Positions 51,779 to 60,440 of a stretch of DNA of 64,000 nt are shown here, piece after piece. Every line of letters starts with the position of its first letter. Position 1 is the first letter of the stretch. A program made the position numbers and the translations under genes. The notes below the pieces were generated by a model. That model did no database searches. It was not told the origin of the DNA and saw only the letters and a list, made by a program, of their open reading frames with translations. The stretch comes from Pedobacter sp. MC2016-15. GTDB taxonomy: Bacteria > Bacteroidota > Bacteroidia > Sphingobacteriales > Sphingobacteriaceae. The stretch lies in contig NZ_JAPIVS010000007.1 of assembly GCF_026239695.1 (NCBI RefSeq), forward strand, positions 248,001 through 312,000, given 5' to 3'.

Positions 51779-52939
51779 TTATATTTTGAAATCGTGCCAT
51801 TTCTGGTCCGACTGGCTTGATGCCACTACATTTTCAATAAACGCCATTCCTCTGACACCTTCTGCCGCACCCGGGAAATCCAGCATTTCTGCTGTTGGTG
51901 TTTCGCCGGCCAGCCCGGCCTGCAGGGTAGCTGCGAAATTACGGTAGAGGTTGGCAAAAGCTTCGAGGTATCCTTCGGGATGTCCTGAAGGAGTACGTGC
52001 ATTGTATTGTGCTACATTGGATAGGTAGCCCTGTCCGGTACGGTAGATCTGGCTTGGTGCATCCAGCCATTTCACTTTCAGTGTATTGGGTTCTTCCTGG
52101 TGCCATTCCAGTGAGCCTTTTTCGCCATACACCTTGATTTTAAGTGCATTTTCTTCACCCGCAGCAATCTGCGAAGCTACGAGCACACCGTTGGCGCCAT
52201 TGTTAAACTTCAGCAAAACGTTGCCGTCATCATCCAGCGGGCGGCCTTCAACCACAATATTCAGGTCTGCACAGATCTTGCTGATCTCCAGTCCTGAAAT
52301 GTATTCTGCCAGTTGGGCTGCATGCGTGCCAATGTCTCCCATACAGCCACTGATCCCACTTTTTGAAGGGTCAGTTCTCCAGGCAGACTGTTTATTGCCA
52401 TCGCGTTCTGAAGGAAGACTCAGCCATCCCTGTGGATATTCTACCAGCACCTTGCGGATTTTTCCGAAAGCACCTTCCTTTACCATCTGTCTGGCCTGTT
52501 TAACCATTGGATAGCCCGAATACGTATAGGTAAGACACAGGGTTAACCCTGTGTCTTTTACTTTTGCTTCCAGTTTTTTTGCTTCATCCAGGGTAAGGGT
52601 CATCGGTTTGTCGATCACCACATGGAAACCATGTTCCAGTGCGAGCATTGCCGGGGCAAAATGCGCGAAGTTTGGAGTCACGATCGTAACGAAATGCATC
52701 CTTGTTTCAGCTGGCAGGAGACTCTCTTTTTCGATCATCTCCTGATAGCTTCCATAGTTCCTGTCAGGTGCTAAAAACAATAATTCGCCAGACTCTTTTG
52801 CAGTTTCGGGATTAGAGCTCAGGGCTCCGCAAACCAATTCTATCTGTCCGTCAATATTTGCAGCAATCCGGTGTACAGCGCCAATAAAGGCGTTTTTTCC
52901 TCCACCGATCATGCCCATTCTGATCTTTCCTGCTGCCAT
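51779..52939 (-). CDS. Cytosolic Gfo/Idh/MocA oxidoreductase
   Basis: A 386-residue protein with Rossmann start IRMGMIGGGKNAFIGAVHR, EKP-type motif VVIDKPMTLTLDEA and the C-terminal domain beginning CMGDIGTHAAQLAEYISG. No export signal is visible, unlike the other two Gfo/Idh/MocA proteins in the window. In this setting it would reduce a 3-keto sugar back to the sugar or oxidise a related hydroxyl with NAD(P). Its start overlaps the GMC gene's stop by one base (TAATG). Confidence 0.87.
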   Translation of the reverse strand: MAAGKIRMGMIGGGKNAFIGAVHRIAANIDGQIELVCGALSSNPETAKESGELLFLAPDRNYGSYQEMIEKESLLPAETRMHFVTIVTPNFAHFAPAMLALEHGFHVVIDKPMTLTLDEAKKLEAKVKDTGLTLCLTYTYSGYPMVKQARQMVKEGAFGKIRKVLVEYPQGWLSLPSERDGNKQSAWRTDPSKSGISGCMGDIGTHAAQLAEYISGLEISKICADLNIVVEGRPLDDDGNVLLKFNNGANGVLVASQIAAGEENALKIKVYGEKGSLEWHQEEPNTLKVKWLDAPSQIYRTGQGYLSNVAQYNARTPSGHPEGYLEAFANLYRNFAATLQAGLAGETPTAEMLDFPGAAEGVRGMAFIENVVASSQSDQKWHDFKI

Positions 52940-54639
52940 TAAAGATTTCCTTTTTTAAGTTCAGATACAGCGTAGTCTGCTGCTCTTGCGGTTAATGCCA
53001 TAAATGTAAGTGAAGGGTTCTGACATGCGATTGAAGGCATACATGATCCGTCAGTTACAAAAACGTTTTTCACTTCGTGCATCTGGTTCCATTTATTCAG
53101 GACAGATGTTTTCGGATCAGCACCCATACGAGCTGTTCCCTGTTCGTGGATAGCCATACCAGGTGAAGAACCATTGTCGAAAGTGGTTATGTTTTTCAAT
53201 CCTGCGGCTTCCAGCATTTCTGCTGCATCGTTCATCATGTCTAGACGCATTTTTTGCTCATTGCCTTTGAACTCGCAGTCGATTGCCAGAACAGGCATTC
53301 CCCATTTGTCTTTTTTGGTTTTATCGATGTAAACCCTGTTGTCGTGGTATGGAAGAGACTCTCCGAATCCACCAAGTCCCATTGACCACACGCCTGGCTG
53401 GGTCATCTTATCTTTATATTCACCACCGAAAGCAAGCTCGGCTACATCTTTATGCCATCCTGTACGACTTGCACCGCCCTGATAACCGAAGCCACGCAGG
53501 TAATCACGTTTTTCACCGTTCATGTTCTGGTACCTTGGAATGTAAATTCCGTTAGCCCTTCTTCCGTAGGTATATTTATCTTCAAAACCTTCAGCTTCTC
53601 CATTGGCACCGCAACGGAAATGGTGGTCCATCAGGTTATGACCCAGCTCACCGCTGCCATTACCCAAACCGTTAGGATGTTCATCTGAAGTAGAGTTTAA
53701 CAGGATGAAAGTACTGCCTAAGGTAGATCCGTTTACGAAAACGATCTTGGCAAAAAACTCTATGTTCTCGTTGGTTTCTGAGTCAATCACTCGTACACCT
53801 TTAGCTTTCTGTGTTTCTTTGTCGTAGATGATAGATTCTACGAGTGAGAAAGGACGTAGGGTAAGGTTTCCTGTAGCTACTGCAGCCGGCAGGGTAGAAG
53901 ATTGTGTGCTGAAGTAAGCGCCGAAAGGACATCCTCTGCTACACAGGTTACGGTACTGGCAGCTGCCACGTCCGCCATGAGGAACAGTCAGGTTGGCTGT
54001 ACGGCCAATCGTCATGATACGTGACTTTTTCCAGTGTGCTTCAATACGTGATTTCACAGATTTTTCTACGCAGTTCATTTCCATAGGAGGGAGGAACTGT
54101 CCGTCTGGCAATGCAGGCCAGTTTTCTACTGTTCCGCTGATCCCTGCAAAGCGCTCTACATAGTCGTACCACTTTTCAAGGTCCTTGTATCTGATCGGCC
54201 AGTCGTTTCCATGACCATCTTTTTTATTGTCTTCAAAGTTCAGGTCACTGAAGCGGTAGCTCTGACGGCCCCACATCAGTGATTTACCACCTACGTGGAA
54301 ACCACGGTACCAGTCAAAACGTTTTACCTCAGTATAAGGACATTCAAGGTCATTTACCCAGAAGCTTTCATTGGCTTCCTGGTAAGGATAATCCCTGATC
54401 TGTACCGGGTGAGTTCTTTTTTGTTCTTCTGTCAGCAATCCACGGTGTTCGAACTCCCATGGTTTTTTCATTGCTGTAGTATAGTCTTTGATATGCTCTA
54501 CGTTTCTGCCGCGTTCGAGCAGTAAAACTTTAAGACCTTTTTCTGTTAATTCCTTTGCTGCCCATCCGCCGCTAATGCCGGATCCAACAACAATGGCATC
54601 ATATGTATTTTGTGCAGTTGCTTTTGTATTTAAATTCAT
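52939..54639 (-). CDS. GMC-family FAD dehydrogenase, likely glucoside 3-dehydrogenase large subunit
   Basis: A 566-residue GMC flavoprotein: FAD site VVGSGISGGWAAKEL (18-32), LLLERG, GGKSLMWGRQSYRF and the C-terminal HEQGTARMG...NPSLTFMALTARAAD. Cys227-x5-Cys233-x3-Cys237 (in GSCQYRNLCSRGCP) matches the 3Fe-4S-binding pattern of Burkholderia FAD glucose dehydrogenase, giving a path to cytochrome. It has no signal of its own and would be exported by hitch-hiking on the Tat-type small subunit encoded just upstream. Oxidation of a sugar C3 hydroxyl is inferred from the neighbours. Confidence 0.87.
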   Translation of the reverse strand: MNLNTKATAQNTYDAIVVGSGISGGWAAKELTEKGLKVLLLERGRNVEHIKDYTTAMKKPWEFEHRGLLTEEQKRTHPVQIRDYPYQEANESFWVNDLECPYTEVKRFDWYRGFHVGGKSLMWGRQSYRFSDLNFEDNKKDGHGNDWPIRYKDLEKWYDYVERFAGISGTVENWPALPDGQFLPPMEMNCVEKSVKSRIEAHWKKSRIMTIGRTANLTVPHGGRGSCQYRNLCSRGCPFGAYFSTQSSTLPAAVATGNLTLRPFSLVESIIYDKETQKAKGVRVIDSETNENIEFFAKIVFVNGSTLGSTFILLNSTSDEHPNGLGNGSGELGHNLMDHHFRCGANGEAEGFEDKYTYGRRANGIYIPRYQNMNGEKRDYLRGFGYQGGASRTGWHKDVAELAFGGEYKDKMTQPGVWSMGLGGFGESLPYHDNRVYIDKTKKDKWGMPVLAIDCEFKGNEQKMRLDMMNDAAEMLEAAGLKNITTFDNGSSPGMAIHEQGTARMGADPKTSVLNKWNQMHEVKNVFVTDGSCMPSIACQNPSLTFMALTARAADYAVSELKKGNL

Positions 54640-54658
54640 TGCTTGTTGTGCTAATAGA

Positions 54659-55294
54659 TTATGAATAAACTCTCTGACCAGGTTTCAGGTCTACGCAGCC
54701 ATCGTAACGGCCCGGGATCTGTACATACTCAAGAGCCTGCGTAGCGCCGATCTCCGAAGTCCAGTAACCCAGCAGCGTTAAATCACGCGCAATGGCGAAG
54801 AAATAAGGAGTGCTTTTTGCATACCTGTCTGGTCCTGCCATAGGTTTTTCCAGTTTAAGATTCGGGCCGGAAGGTTTCTTCGCAGCTTCAGCTTTCTGTG
54901 CGGCAAGGGTTTCGTCGCGTAATTTTCCGAGAAGCTGCTCACGCTCTTTCACAGAAATTTTCAGGAACGACTTGTCGAACTCTTTTTTTGAACGGTCTTC
55001 AAGGTCTTCAAGGCCTTTAACAAATGCCTTTTGGGCATCTTCAGGATAACATTCCATGATCATTTTTGAAATGAACGGTCCTACGCCGGCCGCTTTGGCA
55101 CCGGGAGTTTTCGTTGTAGGAATGATTACATCCGCTATTTCAGTGATGATCAGGTTCTGGTCTTCAGAAAACAGATTGGATCCTTTGTTAGCCGATGGTG
55201 AAGCACAGCCTTCAAGGAATACGCCGATTGTAGTTGCAGATAGTGCGCCTCCCATCAAAAAAGCCACACTTCTTACTGCCTCTCTTCTATTCAT
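54659..55294 (-). CDS. Gluconate 2-dehydrogenase subunit 3-like small subunit
   Basis: The protein starts MNRREAVRSVAFLMGGALS, a twin-arginine signal, followed by a possible lipobox (LEGCAS). The family region is about 55-211: LFSEDQNLIITEIADVIIPTTKTPGAKAAGV, FVKGLEDLEDRSKKEF and LTLLGYWTSEIGATQALEY. I use the ATG at 55294 (211 residues); the frame extends to 55369 without family similarity. It chaperones and co-exports the GMC large subunit, 19 bases downstream. It is the first gene of the block. Confidence 0.87.
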   Translation of the reverse strand: MNRREAVRSVAFLMGGALSATTIGVFLEGCASPSANKGSNLFSEDQNLIITEIADVIIPTTKTPGAKAAGVGPFISKMIMECYPEDAQKAFVKGLEDLEDRSKKEFDKSFLKISVKEREQLLGKLRDETLAAQKAEAAKKPSGPNLKLEKPMAGPDRYAKSTPYFFAIARDLTLLGYWTSEIGATQALEYVQIPGRYDGCVDLKPGQRVYS

Positions 55295-55499
55295 TTGATT
55301 TAAATTTGGTTTCGTTATGTTATGTTTATGTGCTATTGGACAGTCCAAATTAAGTAAAACATGTGACAAAGTGTAATATTAACACACTAATATAATGCTT
55401 TTGTTACTCAGGCTGCCTGGGGGTAAATTTGATTCATCCGCCAGTTGATGAAGATAAATATAATTAATAACATTTTTATTCAGGTTTGTTTCGTTTTTC

Positions 55500-55507
55500 T
55501 ACCTTTG
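55500..55507 (+). promoter_or_regulatory. -7 promoter box before the dehydrogenase gene
   Basis: TACCTTTG matches TAnnTTTG and lies 17 bases before the ATG at 55525. The -33 position is only T-rich. It supports the shorter start of the gene, since the longer frame would begin inside the promoter. Confidence 0.5.
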
Positions 55508-55524
55508 CCGAAATCCATCTTTTA

Positions 55525-56472
55525 ATGAGCGAAAAAATTGTAGTTTTAGGATCTAACGGCCAGATCGGTACGGAGTTGGTAACGGCCCTGCGAAAAACTT
55601 ATGGAGAGGACAATGTGATCGCATGCGATATCCGCCGTCCTGATTATGACATCAAAAATTCAGGCCCTTTTGAATTTGTGAATGTTCTTGAAAAGGAAAC
55701 TTTAAATAAGATCTTCGCGAAGTATAAGCCGACGCAGGTTTATCTGCTGGCTGCCTTATTATCGGCCACCGGAGAACAGAACCCGCAGCTGGCCTGGGAC
55801 CTGAATATGAACGGATTGCTGAATATTCTTGATCTTGCTATCATTTACAAAACGGCAAAGGTTTACTGGCCGAGTTCTATTGCGGTCTTTGGGCCAAATT
55901 CCCCAAAAGATCAGACAGAACAATTTTGTGTGATGGACCCCAATACTGTTTATGGAATTAGTAAATTAGCGGGCGAAAGGTGGTGTGAGTATTACCATCA
56001 GAAATATGGCCTGGATGTGCGCAGCATACGTTATCCGGGACTGATCAGCTGGAAGGCTGCTCCGGGTGGAGGCACTACGGATTATGCCATTCATATTTTT
56101 CATGATGCATTGAAAAAAGGTAGCTATGCATCTTTTCTGTCTGCGGAAACAGAATTGCCGATGATGTATATGGATGATGCCATCCGTGGTACCATTGAAC
56201 TGATGGATGCTCCTTCAGCGCAGATCAGCATCCGGTCGAGCTATAATTTCGCAGGGGTAAGCTTTACACCTGAAGTACTGGCCGCAGAGATCAGGAACCA
56301 TATTCCGGATTTCAAGCTGACTTACACGGCGAATGACCCGCGTCAGCAGATTGCTGCAAGCTGGCCACGTTCCATTGACGATCAGTTTGCCACGCGCGAC
56401 TGGGGCTGGAAGCCTGAATTTGACCTGGCGAAACTGACATCGGATATGTTTAATAATTTAAAAAAATCATAG
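55525..56472 (+). CDS. NAD-dependent epimerase/dehydratase, L-threonine dehydrogenase-like
   Basis: An extended short-chain dehydrogenase of 315 residues with GSNGQIGTELV as NAD site (9-19), the catalytic YGISKLAGE, and SSIAVFGP. The motifs VYWPSSIAVFGPNSP and SIRYPGLISWKAAPGGGTTDYA are those of the GalE-like L-threonine 3-dehydrogenase found in Bacteroidota, which gives 2-amino-3-ketobutyrate. A kbl gene is not adjacent. The ATG at 55525 is chosen over an extension to 55486 because of the promoter box at 55500. Confidence 0.87.
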   Translation: MSEKIVVLGSNGQIGTELVTALRKTYGEDNVIACDIRRPDYDIKNSGPFEFVNVLEKETLNKIFAKYKPTQVYLLAALLSATGEQNPQLAWDLNMNGLLNILDLAIIYKTAKVYWPSSIAVFGPNSPKDQTEQFCVMDPNTVYGISKLAGERWCEYYHQKYGLDVRSIRYPGLISWKAAPGGGTTDYAIHIFHDALKKGSYASFLSAETELPMMYMDDAIRGTIELMDAPSAQISIRSSYNFAGVSFTPEVLAAEIRNHIPDFKLTYTANDPRQQIAASWPRSIDDQFATRDWGWKPEFDLAKLTSDMFNNLKKS

Positions 56473-56495
56473 GGTAAGCCCTCAATAATTATACA

Positions 56496-57221
56496 ATGGG
56501 AAGAGCATTTGAGTTCAGAAAAGAAAGAAAATTTAAACGTTGGGCTAAGATGGCCGTACAATTTACCCGTATAGGAAAGGAAATTGTAATGGCTGTTAAA
56601 GATGCAGGCCCAAACCCGGAGACCAACTCACGTCTGCGTACTGCCATCCAAAACTCGAAGGCAGTAAATATGCCGAAACATACAGTAGACGCTGCAATTA
56701 AAAGAGCTTCAAATAAGGATGAAAACGGATATGAAGAGCATGTTTATGAAGGATATGCACAACATGGTGTGGCTATCCTGATTGAAACTGCAACAGATAA
56801 TACCAACAGGACGGTTGCCAACGTACGCAGCTATTTCAGTAAAACCGGTGGATCTTTGGGTAAAACAGGTTCCCTGGATTTTATCTTCAACCGTAAATCG
56901 ATCTTCAGGTTTGTGCCTGGTGAAAAAGATATGGAAGAACTGGAGTTTGAACTGATCGATGCCGGTCTGGAAGAACTTTACCTGGAAGCTGATGAGGACG
57001 GAAATGAGATTGCAGTAGTTCAGACTGCCTTTGAAGATTTTGGAAAGATGCAGAAAGCGCTGGAAGATATGGGCTTTGAAATGAAAAGCGCAAAGCTGGA
57101 GCGTATCTCGCTTTCCACTACTGATGTCACGGAGGAGCAGGCAGCAGATGTGCTGAAGCTGATCGATAAGCTGGATGAGGATGATGATGTCCTTGCTGTA
57201 TATCACAACATGACCGAATAA
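56496..57221 (+). CDS. yebC: YebC/PmpR/TACO1-family protein
   Basis: A 241-residue member of the YebC family, described as transcription regulators and more recently as helpers of translation through proline stretches. The start MGRAFEFRKERKFKRWAKMAVQFTRIGKEI is a Bacteroidota variant of the usual MAGHSKWANIKHRK start. Then follow PKHTVDAAIKRA, EGYAQHGVAILIE, TDNTNRTVANVRSYFSKTGGSLG and the acidic C-terminal region. It lies 23 bases after the dehydrogenase gene. Confidence 0.93.
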   Translation: MGRAFEFRKERKFKRWAKMAVQFTRIGKEIVMAVKDAGPNPETNSRLRTAIQNSKAVNMPKHTVDAAIKRASNKDENGYEEHVYEGYAQHGVAILIETATDNTNRTVANVRSYFSKTGGSLGKTGSLDFIFNRKSIFRFVPGEKDMEELEFELIDAGLEELYLEADEDGNEIAVVQTAFEDFGKMQKALEDMGFEMKSAKLERISLSTTDVTEEQAADVLKLIDKLDEDDDVLAVYHNMTE

Positions 57222-57226
57222 TACAG

Positions 57227-57260
57227 ATGGTGGGGCTAAAGCCCCACCATTATTTTTTTA
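57227..57260 (+). terminator. Terminator of yebC
   Basis: A perfect 10-base stem, ATGGTGGGGC (57227-57236) and GCCCCACCAT (57241-57250) with loop TAAA, is followed by TATTTTTTT. It overlaps the stop of the convergent esterase gene. Confidence 0.88.
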
Positions 57261-58041
57261 GGCTATGGCCAAACAACCATGGCAGTAATTCCGGTTCTGC
57301 CAGTGCAAGATCCCAGCTGTTATGGTTAGCATCGGGATAATAGCTAAACTTTACTTCTTTACCTTTAATCTTCAGCTGGTTGCTGATTGCCATTGAAAAT
57401 TCAGGGTTCACAATATCATCTTTGCCTCCGTGGAATATCCACAGTGGCACCTGTTTATACTTTCTGACGTTTGCTATATGGTCACCTCCGCAAATGGCAA
57501 AAGCCGCGGCAAAGGTTTTTGGTTTGCGCCGTAATACTTCGTAGGTGCCCATGCCACCCATAGATAACCCGCCGATATAGATCTGGTTATGGTCCGCATA
57601 AGGTTTCTCCAGAAAATTATCAATCATACCCAACAGTGCGCTCATTGACTTTGTAGGCTTCCCGTTCTTCTGGAATGTGAAAGTTCTTTTTCCGGCAGTA
57701 TCTGTTGTGATGTTCACATTAGACCAGTAACTGTCTTCAGGACATTGGGGGAAAATGACGATGGCAGGAAATTTTGCCCGCACATCTTCCTGTAAAAAAA
57801 GCTTGCCGCCATTACTCAGCTGTTTTTCATTATCACTTCCGCGCTCACCACGGCCATGCAGGAAAAATACTACAGGATATTTCTTTTGCGGGTCAAATGC
57901 TTCAGGAAATAAAATCCTGTATTGGAGGGTATCTTTAGTGCTGATGAAACTGCCTTTATCAAATTTTGTAAAGTCCTGTGCAATGAGCTTTGCGCTGCAA
58001 AAAATTAGGAGTGTACACAGGAGCATTTTGTAATACTTCAT
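57250..58041 (-). CDS. Secreted CE1-like esterase / alpha/beta hydrolase
   Basis: A 263-residue exported protein (signal peptide to about LIAQ, 21-22) with a predicted PHB-depolymerase/feruloyl-esterase-type fold. FFLHGRGERGSDN holds the oxyanion hole, GLSMGGMGTYE the nucleophile Ser160, HGGKDDIVNP the acid, and DANHNSWDLAL His240. In glycan loci such proteins remove acyl groups from polysaccharides. It follows the GH3/GH144 pair on the same strand but is separated from them by a terminator. Confidence 0.86.
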   Translation of the reverse strand: MKYYKMLLCTLLIFCSAKLIAQDFTKFDKGSFISTKDTLQYRILFPEAFDPQKKYPVVFFLHGRGERGSDNEKQLSNGGKLFLQEDVRAKFPAIVIFPQCPEDSYWSNVNITTDTAGKRTFTFQKNGKPTKSMSALLGMIDNFLEKPYADHNQIYIGGLSMGGMGTYEVLRRKPKTFAAAFAICGGDHIANVRKYKQVPLWIFHGGKDDIVNPEFSMAISNQLKIKGKEVKFSYYPDANHNSWDLALAEPELLPWLFGHSLKK

Positions 58042-58055
58042 AGGCCCAAAAATAG

Positions 58056-58083
58056 AAAACCCGCTTGAATTTAAGCGGGTTTT
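58056..58083 (-). terminator. Terminator after the GH144-GH3 pair
   Basis: Perfect arms AAAACCCGCTT (58056-58066) and AAGCGGGTTTT (58073-58083) with a 6-base loop; CTATTTTTGG follows on the minus strand. It lies 43 bases past the GH3 gene. Confidence 0.8.
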
Positions 58084-58126
58084 AACAAATTATAACATTT
58101 AGATTATGCTAGTTATTTCTTAGCAT

Positions 58127-60424
58127 TTATTTTGAAAAACTGAATTTTGCAGTGTTTACATCCCTTGAATTGGAACCTATAAACACATTGAAATCTCCAG
58201 GTTCAGCAGCAAACTTCAGGTCTGCATTATAAAACTTCAGCATTTCTTCAGTGATGCTGAAAGTGATATGTTTGGTTTCTCCTTTTTTGAAGAAGATCTT
58301 CTGAAAACCTTTGAGCTCTTTCACTGGTCTTGTGATGGAACCATAGATATCCTGAATATACAGTTGCACTACTTCCTGACCATCATAGTTGCCGGTATTC
58401 TGCACATCCACGGAAACCTGGATTGGCTGACCCGCTTTAACCACGCTTTTGTTCAAAGTAAGAGCTGAATATTTGAAGTTGGTATAACTCAGTCCATATC
58501 CAAAAGGATATAATGGATCGTTGGAACTGTCGATATAACGCGATTTGTATTTTTCATTGGAAAGGCCATCATACGGGCGGCCGGTATTTTTGTGGTTATA
58601 GTAAATCGGCACCTGACCTACATTTCTTGGGAATGTTGCCGTCAGCTTGCCGGCCGGGTTATAGTTACCCACAAGAATATCTGCAATGGCATTTCCTGCT
58701 TCAGTTCCGCCAAACCAGGTTTCAAGAATAGCTGTAACATTGGCATCTTCCCATTCCAGGGTGAGGGGACGGCTATTCATCAGTACCAGGACTACAGGTT
58801 TTCCTGTAGCAGTAATGGCTTTCAGTAATGCTTTCTGGTTAGGCAAAAGATCGAGGTTGGTTCTGCTGGTAGCTTCGCCGCCCATCAGTGCACTTTCACC
58901 TAAAACTACGACCGCGATATCTGACTTGTTGGCGGCAGAAACAGCTTCAGCAATCAGTTTGTCGGCTGGTTTTTCATCGGCCACAATATCGGCACCATTG
59001 GCATTGATCTGCTTTAAGATTGCCGGATCATCCACCAGGTTAACACCTTTAGCATAAGTAACATCCAGATCAGGAGCAGCATTTTTCAGTCCTTCCATTA
59101 CACCGATCGCCTGTTTCCAGTCGCCCGCAGCACTCCAGTTACCAATCATATTGCGTTTGTCATCAGCCAGAGGGCCAATCAAAGCGATCTTTGCTTTTTT
59201 ATTCAAGGGTAATACCTGATTCTCATTTTTCAGCAATACCATTGATGCCTCAGCGATAGATTTGGCATCAGCCCTGTTTTTTTGCGAAAGGATCTCTGTT
59301 TTGGCGAGTTCCTCGTTTACATATTTGTAAGGGTCCGCGAAAAGACCCAGTTTATATTTTGCTTCCAGCATTCTGCGGCAGGCCAGATCAATGGTCTGCA
59401 TACTGATCGTTTTTTCCTGCAGGGATTGTTTCAGGGTGGTCAGGAATCCTTCACCTACCATGTCCATATCAGTACCTGCTGCCAGAGCTTTGGCACTCAC
59501 TGTTTTAAGGTCGCCCAAACCGTGCGGAACAAGTTCGTTCACGCCCGTATAGTCACTCACCACAAAACCTTTGAATCCCCAGCTTTTGCGGAGCAGATCT
59601 GTTAACAACCATCTGTTTGCGGTAGCCGGAGTACCATTAATTTCATTGAATGAGGCCATTACAGATGCAGCACCTGCATCTACAGCTGCTTTGTATGGTG
59701 GCAGGTATTCATTGTACATTTTGATCAGACTCATGTCTGTGGTATTGTAATCTCTTCCTGCTTCAGCAGCACCATATAGCGCAAAGTGTTTGATACAGGC
59801 CAGAATCGCATCTTTATTGGAAAGGCTGTTGGTCTGGTATCCCTGCACCATGGCAACGCCGATGAGTGAGCCCAGGTAAGGATCTTCACCGGAACCTTCA
59901 GCAATTCTTCCCCAGCGCGGGTCTCTGGAAATATCTACCATTGGTGAGAAAGTCCAGTTTAAGCCATCGGCACTGGCTTCTCTTGCGGCAATACGGGCAC
60001 TTTTTTTGATCAGGTCCAGATCCCAGCTGGTGCTTAAACCGAGTGGAATAGGGAAGATGGTCTTATGTCCGTGGATCACATCATAACCAAACAGCAGGGG
60101 GATCTTTAAACGGGATTTTGTCATCACCAGTTTCTGCAATTTCTCCACTGCCTGTGGGGTAAAGGTGTTGAAGACGCCGCCTACCAATCCTTTTTCAATC
60201 TTTTCAGGTACTCCCTCACTTAACACCGGACCTGTAACGTCGAAGCCTACAGCGGGCAGGTTAAGTTGTCCGATCTTTTCATCCACAGTCATTTTTGACA
60301 TGAGGTTCGTAATGAAGGTATTCATTTTCTGATCGGCTGCTGGTACAGTCTTTTTCTGTTGTGCGGATACGGTATTCGCCAGAAAGACAACTGCCAGAAA
60401 AAATAGGGAATTAGCTCTTTTCAT
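58127..60424 (-). CDS. bglX: Secreted beta-glucosidase, GH3 (BglX type)
   Basis: A 765-residue GH3 enzyme with a signal peptide (to VSAQQ, about 22) and all three usual domains. The (beta/alpha) barrel has FGYDVIHGHKTIFPIPLGL, SRDPRWGRIAEGSGEDP, CIKHFALYG and the nucleophile Asp291 in VVSDYTGV, where SDW is more usual. The sandwich domain has VVVLGESALMGGEATSR with the acid/base Glu region, and a C-terminal fibronectin-like domain ends the chain. Beside GH144 it most likely splits sophorose and short beta-1,2-glucooligosaccharides to glucose in the periplasm. It follows GH144 by 16 bases. Confidence 0.93.
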   Translation of the reverse strand: MKRANSLFFLAVVFLANTVSAQQKKTVPAADQKMNTFITNLMSKMTVDEKIGQLNLPAVGFDVTGPVLSEGVPEKIEKGLVGGVFNTFTPQAVEKLQKLVMTKSRLKIPLLFGYDVIHGHKTIFPIPLGLSTSWDLDLIKKSARIAAREASADGLNWTFSPMVDISRDPRWGRIAEGSGEDPYLGSLIGVAMVQGYQTNSLSNKDAILACIKHFALYGAAEAGRDYNTTDMSLIKMYNEYLPPYKAAVDAGAASVMASFNEINGTPATANRWLLTDLLRKSWGFKGFVVSDYTGVNELVPHGLGDLKTVSAKALAAGTDMDMVGEGFLTTLKQSLQEKTISMQTIDLACRRMLEAKYKLGLFADPYKYVNEELAKTEILSQKNRADAKSIAEASMVLLKNENQVLPLNKKAKIALIGPLADDKRNMIGNWSAAGDWKQAIGVMEGLKNAAPDLDVTYAKGVNLVDDPAILKQINANGADIVADEKPADKLIAEAVSAANKSDIAVVVLGESALMGGEATSRTNLDLLPNQKALLKAITATGKPVVLVLMNSRPLTLEWEDANVTAILETWFGGTEAGNAIADILVGNYNPAGKLTATFPRNVGQVPIYYNHKNTGRPYDGLSNEKYKSRYIDSSNDPLYPFGYGLSYTNFKYSALTLNKSVVKAGQPIQVSVDVQNTGNYDGQEVVQLYIQDIYGSITRPVKELKGFQKIFFKKGETKHITFSITEEMLKFYNADLKFAAEPGDFNVFIGSNSRDVNTAKFSFSK

Positions 60425-60440
60425 ATATTGTGTGTTAGAA

